A stretch of DNA of 64,000 bases from Strigamia acuminata (taxonomy: Eukaryota; Arthropoda; Chilopoda; Geophilomorpha; Linotaeniidae), in contig OX442314.1 of NCBI GenBank assembly GCA_949358305.1, forward strand, positions 51,160,581 through 51,224,580, written 5' to 3'. This document shows, piece by piece, positions 48,401 through 59,057 of the stretch. A model generated the notes under the pieces. It was not told the origin of the DNA, did not search any database, and saw nothing but the letters and a program-made list of their open reading frames with translations. Position numbers and translations under genes: made by a program. How positions within the stretch are numbered: the stretch's first letter is position 1; each line of letters begins with the position of its first letter.

Positions 48401-48487
48401 TCGCAAGTGATAGTCGGCGCCTTTACGACTGCCGGCTCTCTTGTTTGCGTCGGAGTCGGAATCTGTTACTCGGGTATTATCTGCCAT
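45404..48487 (-). CDS. gag: Gypsy-2b Gag with RS/RE-rich region and CCHC knuckle
   Basis: The protein is 1027 residues, ATG at 48487, with the same layout as the gypsy-2a Gag: disordered N-terminus, RE/RD and RS-rich region (466-556), capsid-like region (626-800) and CCHC knuckle (975-988). One residue difference was noticed (Pro for Phe near 33) with a handful of silent base changes. It overlaps Pol by the frameshift region. Confidence 0.93.
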   Translation of the reverse strand: MADNTRVTDSDSDANKRAGSRKGADYHLRSGGPLPKASAHEARQKRRKPKPDRRSASEASHPSRTETRQRLDETERGEEQSHSKLPRSNRDGETSGNEVLSRNQSPRLTHDTEVGSPKAASPIQKTASNTTANSALNTPITQSRPASVRSEGHKSNSSSVKRVSSQPYSVSGTLIDAMQLAQAEGVRYTLPTGKITVYETLQIVRAALKAHSVSPQITIVEGAHAQQLVDSAQFEADAENEARQAIRERRRKLAEREAQALEYGRTQPNPTTPEEVEIVDRALRAHRYAFHSQQEAERAFMARLRRDDPKSVRKPEVSSSELSDESLEGDPKRTPKAKPKPQPERATPATPRKRDASAREQQTRPRMQALDSATNNAITRLINANNARRNEEQALTSQQHDNPQGTEWQQPVPILKDDESSRRQSHDRTSSREEGKRDERPKYFHYGNSDSSSDGLESNAPSHHDSERGSGERRRERERDERRERERDDRRRGRKESNSSRRNPPRRSPSPDPSSDPSSNDDRRKEKSSNRRKRSNSPRDREKRRRSENSDHRREEFQDLPRQSAFTDSTGRQYTMGELGRALLGSLKAEGIDLSKRNDRNRSTGDRVKKKYAVSRRDTMSVTGNIRWQFYIQNRFDGSWKAGDRFLDEVIRIKTATKATVGDMLTHGIVELMTGSAREWYQGLKGVNWDDFLMRFDLRYGETPEEVSRKMRGLRQMPGETIMDYDIRARLLFEKAPMEFHATGFNLFFLGGLSEYSQRVLLEERAPTGGSYEEMSAFLFENTIDIEKRYYSALPEAEKAATAKRLKLSAERYGATDKIMRPTEYLSGIMELAEASVGLQIKNKLTSPLPSNPLAAPKKAPTASAMQATLEEVKEGEEAEQNVGKSDEKEEKDDYSTDEEIRSYRDTLSTGCDEEGPLVHLIHRDRAVEEFRARLKPNAGRIPKYFRKNYTPPSKADPEKKKSTEAPRDKSNIRCFKCNQPGHYSNECPRTAKEDAKFDAIMKQMAEIKLAMAKNESKNESAQAAKK

Positions 48488-48539
48488 TTCTTGCTTTGGG
48501 TATGATGTAATCACAGGTTAGAATCAGTTATTCGACTTG

Positions 48540-48557
48540 ATCCCGGACAGGCCCCCA
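48540..48557 (-). other. Gypsy-2b primer-binding site, tRNA-Pro-like
   Basis: Same 18 bases as in gypsy-2a, two bases from the 5' LTR. Confidence 0.7.
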
Positions 48558-48559
48558 CG

Positions 48560-49575
48560 TGTCGCGCTCAACTCTAACCGTCGCTAACTCGTGGGTTGAT
48601 TACTTAATTCGACTAACTCACTACCGCTTTGTCTCAAGCGGTTTACCCAAAGAAATGATTACACAGATATAAAAGGTAAAATATAATATAGATTTATTCT
48701 GTGGGACAATGTACAGATATATCTTATATATATATATGAAAGGTAGGTAAAAGGTAAATCGGAATGGGTGAAGGGAAATGGAAAGGTAAAGGTATGATGA
48801 AAGCTGGCTGGAACCGGCGAGGTCGTCTGTTGTCTCGGTCGTGTCCAAGATGGCGTCCTCGTTGTGGCAACGTGGTGTCGTCTTGGGCCGGCGTGGCAAT
48901 ATGGCGTCCTCGGCTCGTCTCTGGCTGGTCCTTCGGGCTCACGCTGGTCGGGCGCGAGTGAATGCTTAGTTAAAAGGCTTACTTCGGGCTGTTGTCTAGG
49001 TTTTTGTGTGGTGTCCGGCGATCACACAGCGGCGGACTCTTCTGGCTCCCGGCGGTCACACAGCGGCGGGAACGCTCGTCGTGGTTTAACTGCAGTTTAG
49101 GCTTGTGCGACCGTTTGTCTGCACAACTCGCTAAACTGGAGTGGTTTTTACTATTTCTAGCTGGTGTGCTAAAATAGTGTGGTAATCTTATCTCGCAGGT
49201 TACTCTGCGGAGTTTGACACTGACCAAACGTACTCACGGTAAATTGTCCTTTGTCCTTGGTCAATCCCAGTATATTTACTTGGGCCTGATCTTGTAGGAC
49301 GACGGGTTTACGTGTGTTTCTCGTTTGATGGTTGTGTTGGTTCTGCCCGCTCAGTGCAAGGCACATTCCTTTGCACAAAGCGGGGTTGACAGGTGACCGG
49401 AATCACCCAATGGTGGGGTGGACGAGCCATCCCCACTCCCTCAGGGCAGACGCCTGTCCATTGACTAGATGTCAATGCACTGAGGGAAGGGAGACGCGCT
49501 TGCGGCTCCCCTTACACCCGAAACGAGGTCACGAGAGAAACTCTTCGTTGACCCCGGTCCAGTCGGGTCACAACA
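48560..49575 (-). repeat. Gypsy-2b 5' LTR (1016 bp)
   Basis: Same length as 36073-37088 with the same copy-specific variants. Three-way junction at 49437-49487. Followed by target duplication ACAT (49576-49579). Confidence 0.93.
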
Positions 49576-51725
49576 ACATCACCCGCGGAATGTGCTTGTG
49601 CGCAGCCGGCGCCGTCCGACGAAAACGTCGATCCTCGCTCGTCGGTTGTTTCTGGAAGAAATAAGTAAAAACACGGACGAATTAACCTTGAGCCGCGAGC
49701 GAGTGGCTTTTAGAGAAGCTGAGAAACTACGCGAACGACGAAGAAATGCTCAAATCCGTGGTAGGAAAGGAATCCTGTTTAGGACGGCGGAGCGTGTTTG
49801 CGTGAACGTGTGCGTTCACATTTCGAAGAACATCGGCGTCGATCCGAACGATCCTCACGCAATTGTGCGACGAATTAAGGCCGGGGAAATCGCAAACGAC
49901 GGTAACAATGAGTTGAATCGATGTTTTCGTCAAGCCGTGCGGGCAAAATGCGAGGAGGAACTGACGAGATTTCGACCGCTGTCGCAGACGGATCCATCCG
50001 CCTCGATTCCGCGACTTTGCGCTGTTCGTTCGGCACCTTTTCGTCGTGTCGAACGTGCTATCTCTTTTCAGCATCCCCCATGAACGTGTCGTGTGCGATT
50101 CATGCTTTTTGTTGCTCGATTTTCCGGACGAAGCGGGTTTGGAGTGTCTTCAAGTCGTTTTGGGAGAAAGTTATTACTTGATGAAAGATATCGATCGTCT
50201 CGAGCTGTTGTTGCTCAGGTTGGAGCGATTGTTACGTTATGGAAGGAATATTAGCTACGGTCGAATTTGCGGTTTGCTTGATGTGTTCAAAAAGGCGACG
50301 AGGCATATGTGGGACTTGCAGAAGTTAAGGGCGGCAAATGAATGAAAGAAAGAAATCTGATTTGTGGAAATATTTTTGTTTTTTTTTAGTTGTAAATTTT
50401 TGTTTGGAAATTTTATAGGATGTAATTTAGTTATGATGAAATAATGTACGAATTCGAGGTGAATTGTTTATTCGGTGATGAATTGTCAGTTTTATGTTAT
50501 TTTGCAGTGTTTTATTTTGGTGTGTTTATTTGTAGAGTAAAACCATTTTGCTTTCTGTTTTTGTAGAAAAGATTTTTTTTTAAATTTTATACATAATGTA
50601 ATTAAATTCTAAACGTTTTGTTTTCTGTATAATAAGATTAGATTTGCACATACTCTGCTAGCATGCTGAAAAGCAATCAATTTCATCAATTAAATCAACA
50701 TCTAAAATAAAATGAAACAAAATAAAAATATTTTATATTGATAAATTGTTAATATTTTATTTTAATTTTAGATTTGGATAACCAACACGAGTAGAACAAA
50801 AATGGACAAAGTTGACAGGATTTTTGGTGATTTATGAAATTAATAAATAAATTATTTTAACTTTTCATTTTGAAAATCATTTTTAACAAAAATTAATTTG
50901 ATTTAAAACAAGAAACTTGCTTTGTAAGTTCAAATATGTCCCCAGTTTATAAAACTAGTTACTAGATGTTGTGAGTTATACTTCCAGCATCTCGCTCATT
51001 TAATTTAAAATTCTCTGTTTTCCGAGACGAGATCTTGTACGAGACCAATACAAAAAAAAACGAGATATATTTGAGTGATAATGTGATCGATTTTACAATA
51101 AAAACAATTTCTTTTAAAACATAATTTAGCTTTATTCTTTTAATTTTCGCATATTCATATATGTTTCACGGTAATGTGAAAGAAAATAAAATTTTTTTAG
51201 GGTAAAAACTTTTTTTAAAAGGTTTAATTAAATTATTAAATTATTTTTGGTTTGTTTCTAGCCTAGAATCCGATTCGGAGAATTCATCTCATGTAAGGAC
51301 GAAATATCTAAACAAACTAAAGGAATAGGAAAATAATTAATTGCCAGACAACGTTGCAATATGTAGTTAAAAATATGACTTTAATGCTGGATTTTGACAA
51401 AAAACTGAGAGAGTTTATTTCAACTTGGACCAATAGCCGAAAATATGCCGAAAATGCCAAAAGCAGGCGCAAATGATCAAACTATGTAAAGAAATGTGAA
51501 TAAAACCAATTTATAAATTTACAAAAACGTATTTATTTATTTATTTATTTTTGCAATAAACTTGATTTAAAATGTTAATAATCACGCGTAATCAGCTATC
51601 TCGTAGTTTTCCAGTCCGCTCCACCACCATTTGTAATTGTAGTTGCAGTTCCAGTTCCGGTGGAGGATGAAAACGATGAATTCTTGAGAGCAAGAGCAAG
51701 AGCAGGGAGCAGGGATTGGGCATTG

Positions 51726-51828
51726 TGACGTCATATTTGTTACTCGTTCCAGAGTTAGCATTGGATAGCATGCGAATGGTAAGCCTAGTTTTGAAGAGTT
51801 GTTATAAAAATGTTATATTATTATATAA
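51726..51828 (+). promoter_or_regulatory. Promoter-like module of U4 (CRE and TATA)
   Basis: TGACGTCA (51726-51733) and TATATAA (51822-51828), a-type flank. Confidence 0.4.
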
Positions 51829-53863
51829 GGGGTATTGGTCTATATGTATCCGTGTACTGGGTATATATAGTACAGGTCATATAAGGGCGAGTGGCTGGGA
51901 CAGGCCTGTGCCATTTCATGTCGTGAGCTGGTGCGGTGAATATCCGGTGAAAGAAAAATGGCGCGATCCGAAACGAGAGAGGGAGAGACAGTTGGTTTTC
52001 ACGTTTGAGTGTGTTGTTTCATTTGATTTCTATTGTTAGCTGGTGATTTCTATTGTTGGCTAGAGAGATGAGATGTGCGATCGACGGCGATCGACGGCGA
52101 TCGACGGCGATCGAGGCGAGGCGAGGCGAGGCACGTACGGGTTTGTTTGAGACAAATTTCCGACAAATTCCTTGATTTCAGACGAATTTCAAATAATTTT
52201 CAAAAATTTTTGAGAAATTTCAACTACTTTTCAAATTTTTGCACATTTATTGCAATTTTGCCTAAAAATGTAGACATAACTGCTGAAATTTGTCTAAAAA
52301 AAACCAAAATTCCTCAAAAATTAGTTGAAATTTGTGAAAAAAAACCAAAATTCCTCAAAATTTAGTTGAAATTTGTGAAAAATAACAATAAAATTGCTCA
52401 AAAATTAGTTGAAATTTGTGAAAAATCAGAAAAATGCTCAAAAATTAGTTGAAATTTGTGAAAAATAAGAAAATTCCTCAAGGTTTTGAAATTTTGGAAA
52501 ACTAGCTGAAATTCGTCTGAAATAAATTTGCGTAAAATTAGTCTCAAGCTTGTCTCAAATCTGACAAATATTGCCAAAAATTCAACGAAATTTGCAAAAA
52601 TCAAGCAAAAATTCCTTGAAATTTGACAAATATTGCCAAAAATTGTCAAAAATGTGACAAAAAATCCTTGAAATTTGTCAAATATTGCCAAAAATTCCAT
52701 GAAATTTGCAAAAATCAGGCAAAAATTCCTTGAAATTTGTCAAATATTGCCAAAAATCTGTTGAAATTTGCAAAATCTGTTGAAATTTTCAAAATCTGTT
52801 GAAATTTTCAAAATCTGCTGAAATTCCTTGAAATCTGCTGAAATTCCTTGAAATTTGCAAAATCTGCTGAAATTCCTTGAATTTTGTCAAAAATGTGGCA
52901 AAATATTGCCAAAAAGCGGTGATAATTTAATTTAATTTAATTTAATTTAATTTAATTTAATTTAATTTAATTTAACAAAAATCTGATGAAATTATGTGAT
53001 ATAAAAATTTATTCTCGAAATTTCTTTCTCAAAGGTTTGTTAATCTGTCCAATAATTTTTCGAAATTACCTAACGTTTCCTTAACCTAACCTAACTCGTC
53101 TACGCACCTCCGTTTGCGCACCCGCGCACTATTGGAGACCCGCGTATCTCCAACGACCCGCCGACCAACGTTGACCCGCGCACTATTGGAGACCCTCGCA
53201 TCGCCAAAAGACCCGCCGACCAACGTTGACCCGCGCACTATTGGAGACCCGCTGTCTAATGGAGCGCGTAGAAACGGCCGAGTAGTGTTTTCTGAATGAT
53301 TAATTCGGACATCGACAATAACTCCCAAGTGAAAAGCAATTAAGGGATCTGAAAGATTAAATCAATTTGGAAAAGTAATTTATTGCCGTAGAAATTAAGT
53401 CAAGAAATGTTATACGATAGACCCACCCGTCTTTCTTTTTTCTTCAAATACTGTACTGACAAAAAACGAAACATTACTTTTTTATATTTAACACTTTTGT
53501 AGCCGAATAAATGACATTTTTCACAAAAAAAAAAATGACAATTTTGACCAAAAAAAATGACAATTTTGACCAAAAAAATGACAATTTTGACAAAAAAATG
53601 ACAATTTTGACCAAAAAAATGACAATTTTGACAAAAAAATGACAATTTTGACCAATAAAAATCCCAATTTTGACCACGCGTTGGTTTTTAATTGGTTTAC
53701 GACGAGTTTGATTAGTTCTGCGCACGAGTGAGAATGCTGAAAACCATATCAGAAATCAGGTTTTTCTTAGCTAAATAATCGATTACTCATTCTGGTCGCT
53801 CCTTCTGATCGTTTAGCACCTGTTGGTCTACGTCAGGATTTTTGCCGGGATTTTCAGTGATTA

Positions 53864-54653
53864 ATGGCCGAAAACGTGGAAATATCACCCGCGGAATGTG
53901 CTTGTGCGCAGCCGGCGCCGTCCGACGAAAACGTCGATCCTCGTCGGTTGTTTCTGGAAGAAATAAGTAAAAACACGGACGAATTAACCTTGAGCCGCGA
54001 GCGAGTGGCTTTTAGAGAAGCTGAGAAACCACGCGAACGACGAAGAAATGCTCAAATCCGTGGTAGGAATCCTGTTCGCGCACCAGACGGCGGAGCGTGT
54101 TTGCGTGAAGGTGTGCAATTGTTCACATTTCGAAGAACATCGGCGTCGATCCGAACGACCCGCACGCAATTGTGCGACGAATTAAGGCCGGGCCGGATTA
54201 ATCGCCAACGACGGCAACAATGAGTTGAATCGATGTTTTCGTCACGCCGTGCGGGCAAAATGCGAGGAAGAACTGACGAGATTTCGACCGCTGTCGCAGA
54301 CGGATCCGCCTCGATTCCGCGAGTTTGCGCTGTTCGTTCGGCACCTTTTCGTCGTGTCGAACGTGGTATCTCTTTTCAGCATCCCCAATGAACGTGTCGT
54401 GTGTGATTCATGCTTTTTGTTGCTCGATTTTCCGGACGAAGCGGGTTTGGAGTGTCTTCAAGTCGTTTTGGGAGAGTGTTTTTACTTGATGAAAGATATC
54501 GATCGTCTCGAGCTGTTGTTGTTAAGGTTGGAGCGATTGTTACGTTATGGAAGGAATATTAGCTACGGTCGAATTTGCGGTTTGCTTGATGTGTTCAAAA
54601 AGGCGACGAGGCATATGTGGGACTTGCAGAAGTTAAGGGCGGCAAATGAATGA
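53864..54653 (+). pseudogene. MIF4G-like gene copy 4 (A version)
   Basis: The ATG frame gives 119 residues (MAENVEISPAEC to RRQQ), ending at the TGA 54221-54223. The MIF4G-like part starts two bases later in another frame (LNRCFRHAVRAKCEEEL) and runs to 54653. The segment is 790 bases, ten more than the 780 inferred for U1 and U3; extra bases include AATT in GTGCAATTGTTCAC and a GGCCG duplication in GGCCGGGCCGG. No plausible intron of the right phase was found. The end carries VVCDSCFLLL, GLECLQVVLG and ISYGRICGLLDVF. U4, U5 and U6 look nearly identical here. Confidence 0.55.
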
Positions 54654-56040
54654 AAGAAAGAAATCTGATTTGTGGAAATATTTTTGTTTTTTTTTAGTTG
54701 TAAATTTTTGTTTGGAAATTTTATAGGATGTAATTTAGTTATGATGAAATAATGTACGAATTCGAGGTGAATTGTTTATTCGGTGATGAATTGTCAGTTT
54801 TATGTTATTTTGCAGTGTTTTATTTTGGTGTGTTTATTTGTAGAGTAAAACCATTTTGCTTTCTGTTTTTGTAGAAAAGATTTTTTTTTAAATTTTACAC
54901 ATAATGTAATTAAATTCTAAACGTTTTGTTTTCTGTATAATAAGATTAGGTTTGCACATACTCTGCTAGCATGCTGAAAAGCAATCAATTTCATCAATTA
55001 AATCAACATCTAAAATAAAATGAAACAAAATAAAAATATTTTATATTGATAAATTGTTAATATTTTATTTTAATTTTAGATTTGGATAACCAACACGAGT
55101 AGAACAAAAATGGACAAAGTTGACAGGATTTTTGGTGATTTATGAAATTAATAAATAAATTATTTTAACTTTTCATTTTGAAAATCATTTTTAACAAAAA
55201 TTAATTTGATTTCAAACAAGAAACTTGCTTTGTAAGTTCAAATATGTCCCCAGTTTATAAAACTAGTTACTAGATGTTGTGAGTTATACTTCCAGCATCT
55301 CGCTCATTTAATTTAAAATTCTCTGTTTTCCGAGACGAGATCTTGTACGAGACCAATACAAAAAAAAACGAGATATATTTGAGTGATAATGTGATCGATT
55401 TTACAATAAAAACAATTTCTTTTAAAACATAATTTAGCTTTATTCTTTTAATTTTCGCATATTCATATATGTTTCACGGTAATGTGAAAGAAAATAAAAT
55501 TTTTTTAGGGTAAAAACTTTTTTTAAAAGGTTTAATTAAATTATTAAATTATTTTTGGTTTGTTTCTAGCCTAGAATCCGATTCGGAGAATTCATCTCAT
55601 GTAAGGACGAAATATCTAAACAAACTAAAGGAATAGGAAAATAATTAATTGCCAGACAACGTTGCAATATGTAGTTAAAAATATGACTTTAATGCTGGAT
55701 TTTGACAAAAAACTGAGAGAGTTTATTTCAACTTGGACCAATAGCCGAAAATATGCCGAAAATGCCAAAAGCAGGCGCAAATGATCAAACTATGTAAAGA
55801 AATGTGAATAAAACCAATTTATAAATTTACAAAAACGTATTTATTTATTTATTTATTTTTGCAATAAACTTGATTTAAAATGTTAATAATCACGCGTAAT
55901 CAGCTATCTCGTAGTTTTCCAGTCCGCTCCACCACCATTTGTAATTGTAGTTGCAGTTGCAGTTCCAGTTCCGGTGGAGGATGAAAACGATGAATTCTTG
56001 AGAGCAAGAGCAAGAGCAGCGAGCAGGGAGCAATTGCGAG

Positions 56041-56143
56041 TGACGTCATATTTGTTACTCGTTCCAGAGTTAGCATTGGATAGCATGCGAATGGTAAGCC
56101 TAGTTTTGAAGAGTTCGGATAAAAATGTTATATTATTATATAA
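56041..56143 (+). promoter_or_regulatory. Promoter-like module of U5 (CRE and TATA)
   Basis: TGACGTCA (56041-56048) and TATATAA (56137-56143), b-type flank like U3. Confidence 0.4.
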
Positions 56144-58267
56144 GGGGTATTGGTCTATATGTATCCGTGTACTGGGTATATATAGTACAGGTCATATAAG
56201 GGCGAGTGGCTGGGACAGGCCTGTGCCATTTCATGTCGTGAGCTGGTGCGGTGAATATCCGGTGAAAGAAAAATGGCGCGATCCGAAACGAGAGAGAGAG
56301 AGAGAGGGAGAGACAGTTGGTTTTCACGTTTGAGTGTGTTGTTTCATTTGATTTCTATTGTTAGCTGGTGATTTCTATTGTTGGCTAGAGAGATGAGATG
56401 TGCGATCGACGGCGATCGACGGCGATCGAGGCGAGGCGAGGCGAGGCACGTACGGGTTTGTTTGAGACAAATTTCCGACAAATTCCTTGATTTCAGACGA
56501 ATTTCAAATAATTTTCAAAAATTTTTGAGAAATTTCAACTACTTTTCAAATTTTTGCACATTTATTGCAATTTTGTCAAAAATGTCGACATACATAACTG
56601 CTGAAATTTGTCTAAAAAAAACCAAAATTCCTCAAAAATGAGTTGAAATTTGTGAAAAATAACAAAATTGCTCAAAAATTAGTTGAAATTTGTGAAAAAT
56701 AACAATAAAATTGCTCAAAAATTAGTTGAAATTTGTGAAAAATAAGAAAAATGCTCAAAAATTAGTTGAAATTTGTGAAAAATAAGAAAAATGCTCAAAA
56801 ATTAGTTGAAATTTGTGAAAAATAAGAAAATTTCTCAAGGTTTTGAAATTTTGGAAAACTAGCTGAAATTCGTCTGAAATAAATTTGCGTAAAATTAGTC
56901 TCAAGCTTATTGTCTCAAACTTGTCTCAAATTTGTCTCAAATTTGACAAATATTGCCAAAAATTCCATGAAATTTGCAAAAATCAGGCAAAAATTTTTTG
57001 AAATTTGACAAATATTGCCAAAAATTGTCAAAAATGTGACAAAGAATCCTTGAAATTTGTCAAATATTGCCAAAAATTCCATGAAATTTGCAAAAATCAG
57101 GCAAAAATTCCTTGAAATTTGTCAAATATTGTCAAAAATCTGTTGAAATTTTCAAAAATCAGGCAAAAATTCCTTGAAATTTGTCAAATATTGCCAAAAA
57201 TCTGTTGAAATTTTCAAAATCTGTTGAAATTTTCAAAATCTGTTGAAATTTACAAAATCTGCTGAAATTCCTTGAAATTTGCAAAATCTGCTGAAATTCC
57301 TTGAATTTTGTCAAAAATGTGGCAAAATATTGCCAAAAAGCGGTGATAATTTAATTTAATTTAATTTAATTTAATGTAACAAAAATCTGATGAAATTATG
57401 TGATATAAAAATTTATTCTCGAAATTTCTTTCTCAAAGGTTTGTTAATCTGTCCAATAATTTTTCGAAATTACCTAACGTTTCCTTAACCTAACCTAACT
57501 CGTCTCCTAACGCACCTCCGTTTGCGCACCCGCGCACTATTGGAGACCCGCGCATCTCCAACGACCCGCCGACCAACGTTGGCCCGCGCACTATTGGAGA
57601 CCCTCGCATCGCCAAAAGACCCGCCGACCGACGTTGACCCGCGCACTATTGGAGACCCGCTGTCTAATGGAGCACGTAGAAACGGCCGAGTAGTGTTTTC
57701 TGAATGATTAATTCGGACATCGACAATAACTCCCAAGTGAAAAGCAATTAAGGGATCTGAAAGATTAAATCAATTTGGAAAAGTAATTTATTGCCGTAGA
57801 AATTAAGTCAAGAAATGTTATACGATAGACCCACCCGTCTTTCTTTTTTCTTCAAATACTGTACTGACAAAAAACGAAACATTACTTTTTTATATTTAAC
57901 ACTTTTGTAGCCGAATAAATGACATTTTTCACAAAAAAAAAAATGACAATTTTGACCAAAAAAATGACAATTTTGACCAAAAAAATGACAATTTTGACCA
58001 AAAAAATGACAATTTTGACCAAAAAAATGACAATTTTGACAAAAAAATGACAATTTTGACCAATAAAAATCCCAATTTTGACCACGCGTTGGTTTTTAAT
58101 TGGTTTACGACGAGTTTGATTAGTTCTGCGCACGAGAATGCTGAAAACCATATCAGAAATCAGGATTTTCTTAGCTAAATAATCGATTACTCATTCTGGT
58201 CGCTCCTTCTGATCGTTTAGCACCTGTTGGTCTACGTCAGGATTTTTGCCGGGATTTTCAGTGATTA

Positions 58268-59057
58268 ATGGCCGAAAACGTGGAAATATCACCCGCGGAA
58301 TGTGCTTGTGCGCAGCCGGCGCCGTCCGACGAAAACGTCGATCCTCGTCGGTTGTTTCTGGAAGAAATAAGTAAAAACACGGACGAATTAACCTTGAGCC
58401 GCGAGCGAGTGGCTTTTAGAGAAGCTGAGAAACCACGCGAACGACGAAGAAATGCTCAAATCCGTGGTAGGAATCCTGTTCGCGCACCAGACGGCGGAGC
58501 GTGTTTGCGTGAAGGTGTGCAATTGTTCACATTTCGAAGAACATCGGCGTCGATCCGAACGACCCGCACGCAATTGTGCGACGAATTAAGGCCGGGCCGG
58601 ATTAATCGCCAACGACGGCAACAATGAGTTGAATCGATGTTTTCGTCACGCCGTGCGGGCAAAATGCGAGGAAGAACTGACGAGATTTCGACCGCTGTCG
58701 CAGACGGATCCGCCTCGATTCCGCGAGTTTGCGCTGTTCGTTCGGCACCTTTTCGTCGTGTCGAACGTGGTATCTCTTTTCAGCATCCCCAATGAACGTG
58801 TCGTGTGTGATTCATGCTTTTTGTTGCTCGATTTTCCGGACGAAGCGGGTTTGGAGTGTCTTCAAGTCGTTTTGGGAGAGTGTTTTTACTTGATGAAAGA
58901 TATCGATCGTCTCGAGCTGTTGTTGTTAAGGTTGGAGCGATTGTTACGTTATGGAAGGAATATTAGCTACGGTCGAATTTGCGGTTTGCTTGATGTGTTC
59001 AAAAAGGCGACGAGGCATATGTGGGACTTGCAGAAGTTAAGGGCGGCAAATGAATGA
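58268..59057 (+). pseudogene. MIF4G-like gene copy 5 (A version)
   Basis: 790 bases, apparently identical in translation to copy 4: a 119-residue ATG frame, then the MIF4G-like frame from 58629 to 59057 without its own ATG at the start. Same frame break at GGCCGGGCCGG. Confidence 0.55.

Larger units (their letters stand above)
36073..49575 (-). mobile_element. Gypsy-2b: complete Ty3/gypsy element with third ORF
   Basis: The element is 13503 bp with 1016-bp LTRs and a 4-bp target duplication ACAT (36069-36072 and 49576-49579). It has the same gene order as gypsy-2a. Copy-specific LTR variants (shorter TA tract, TTGTCTC in a hairpin loop, one T fewer in GGGTTTACG, AACCGG for AATCGG) are present in both of its LTRs. 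All main frames are open. Confidence 0.96.
32480..50345 (+). repeat. Tandem unit U3 (b type), split by gypsy-2b
   Basis: Without the insertion the unit is about 4.36 kb (32480-36072 and 49576-50345). AT-rich spacer (32480-33660), (TTTA)n (33667-33693), promoter module (33874-33976), GATCGACGGC repeats (34226-34270), AT-rich sub-repeats (34281-35225), (TTTAA)n (35229-35266), b-type GC island (35409-35560), a nearly lost 21-bp minisatellite (35819-35869) and the gene segment. The spacer has the variant GAGATCTCTCTCGCATGAGACC near 33171, shared with U6. Confidence 0.9.
36051..50345 (+). pseudogene. MIF4G-like gene copy 3, split by gypsy-2b
   Basis: The ATG at 36051 is followed after only 22 bases by gypsy-2b; the rest resumes at 49580. 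The two pieces total 788 bases. Removing the CTCG duplication (49634-49641) and the ATCC duplication (49992-49999) gives 780, the same as for U1. From RRLFLEEISK to LTRFRPLSQTDP the frame is continuous (to about 49995) before the ATCC duplication shifts it. The MIF4G-like end (VVCDSCFLLL to LRAANE) follows in the next frame. Of the six copies this and U1 are closest to an intact ancestral frame. Confidence 0.6.
50346..54653 (+). repeat. Tandem unit U4 (a type), 4308 bp, uninterrupted
   Basis: AT-rich spacer (50346-51525) with GAGATCTTGTACGAGACC near 51028, (TTTA)n (51531-51552), promoter module (51726-51828), GATCGACGGC repeats (52079-52130), AT-rich sub-repeats (52141-52915), (TTTAA)n (52925-52974), CCTTAACCTAACCTAAC (near 53080), a-type GC island (53107-53265), 21-bp minisatellite with about seven copies (53525-53675), gene segment (53864-54653). 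Confidence 0.92.
54654..59057 (+). repeat. Tandem unit U5 (b type front, A gene), 4404 bp
   Basis: AT-rich spacer (54654-55830), (TTTA)n (55838-55859), promoter module (56041-56143), GATCGACGGC repeats (56402-56450), AT-rich sub-repeats (56461-57345), (TTTAA)n short (57349-57378), b-type GC island (57523-57675), 21-bp minisatellite about seven copies (57934-58083), gene segment of the A version. The change from b-type front to A-type rear lies between the island and the minisatellite, so U5 is recombinant. Confidence 0.92.

Noticed and set aside
54111-54224. Possible intron joining the 119-codon frame to the MIF4G-like frame
   Set aside because: GT and AG are present but the phase does not fit, and no branch or pyrimidine tract is evident.
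55904-56086. 60-codon - strand Ser/Thr-rich frame ending GGGADWKTTR, considered as a terminal exon
   Set aside because: The a-type units differ by an indel that shifts the frame, so it is not conserved.
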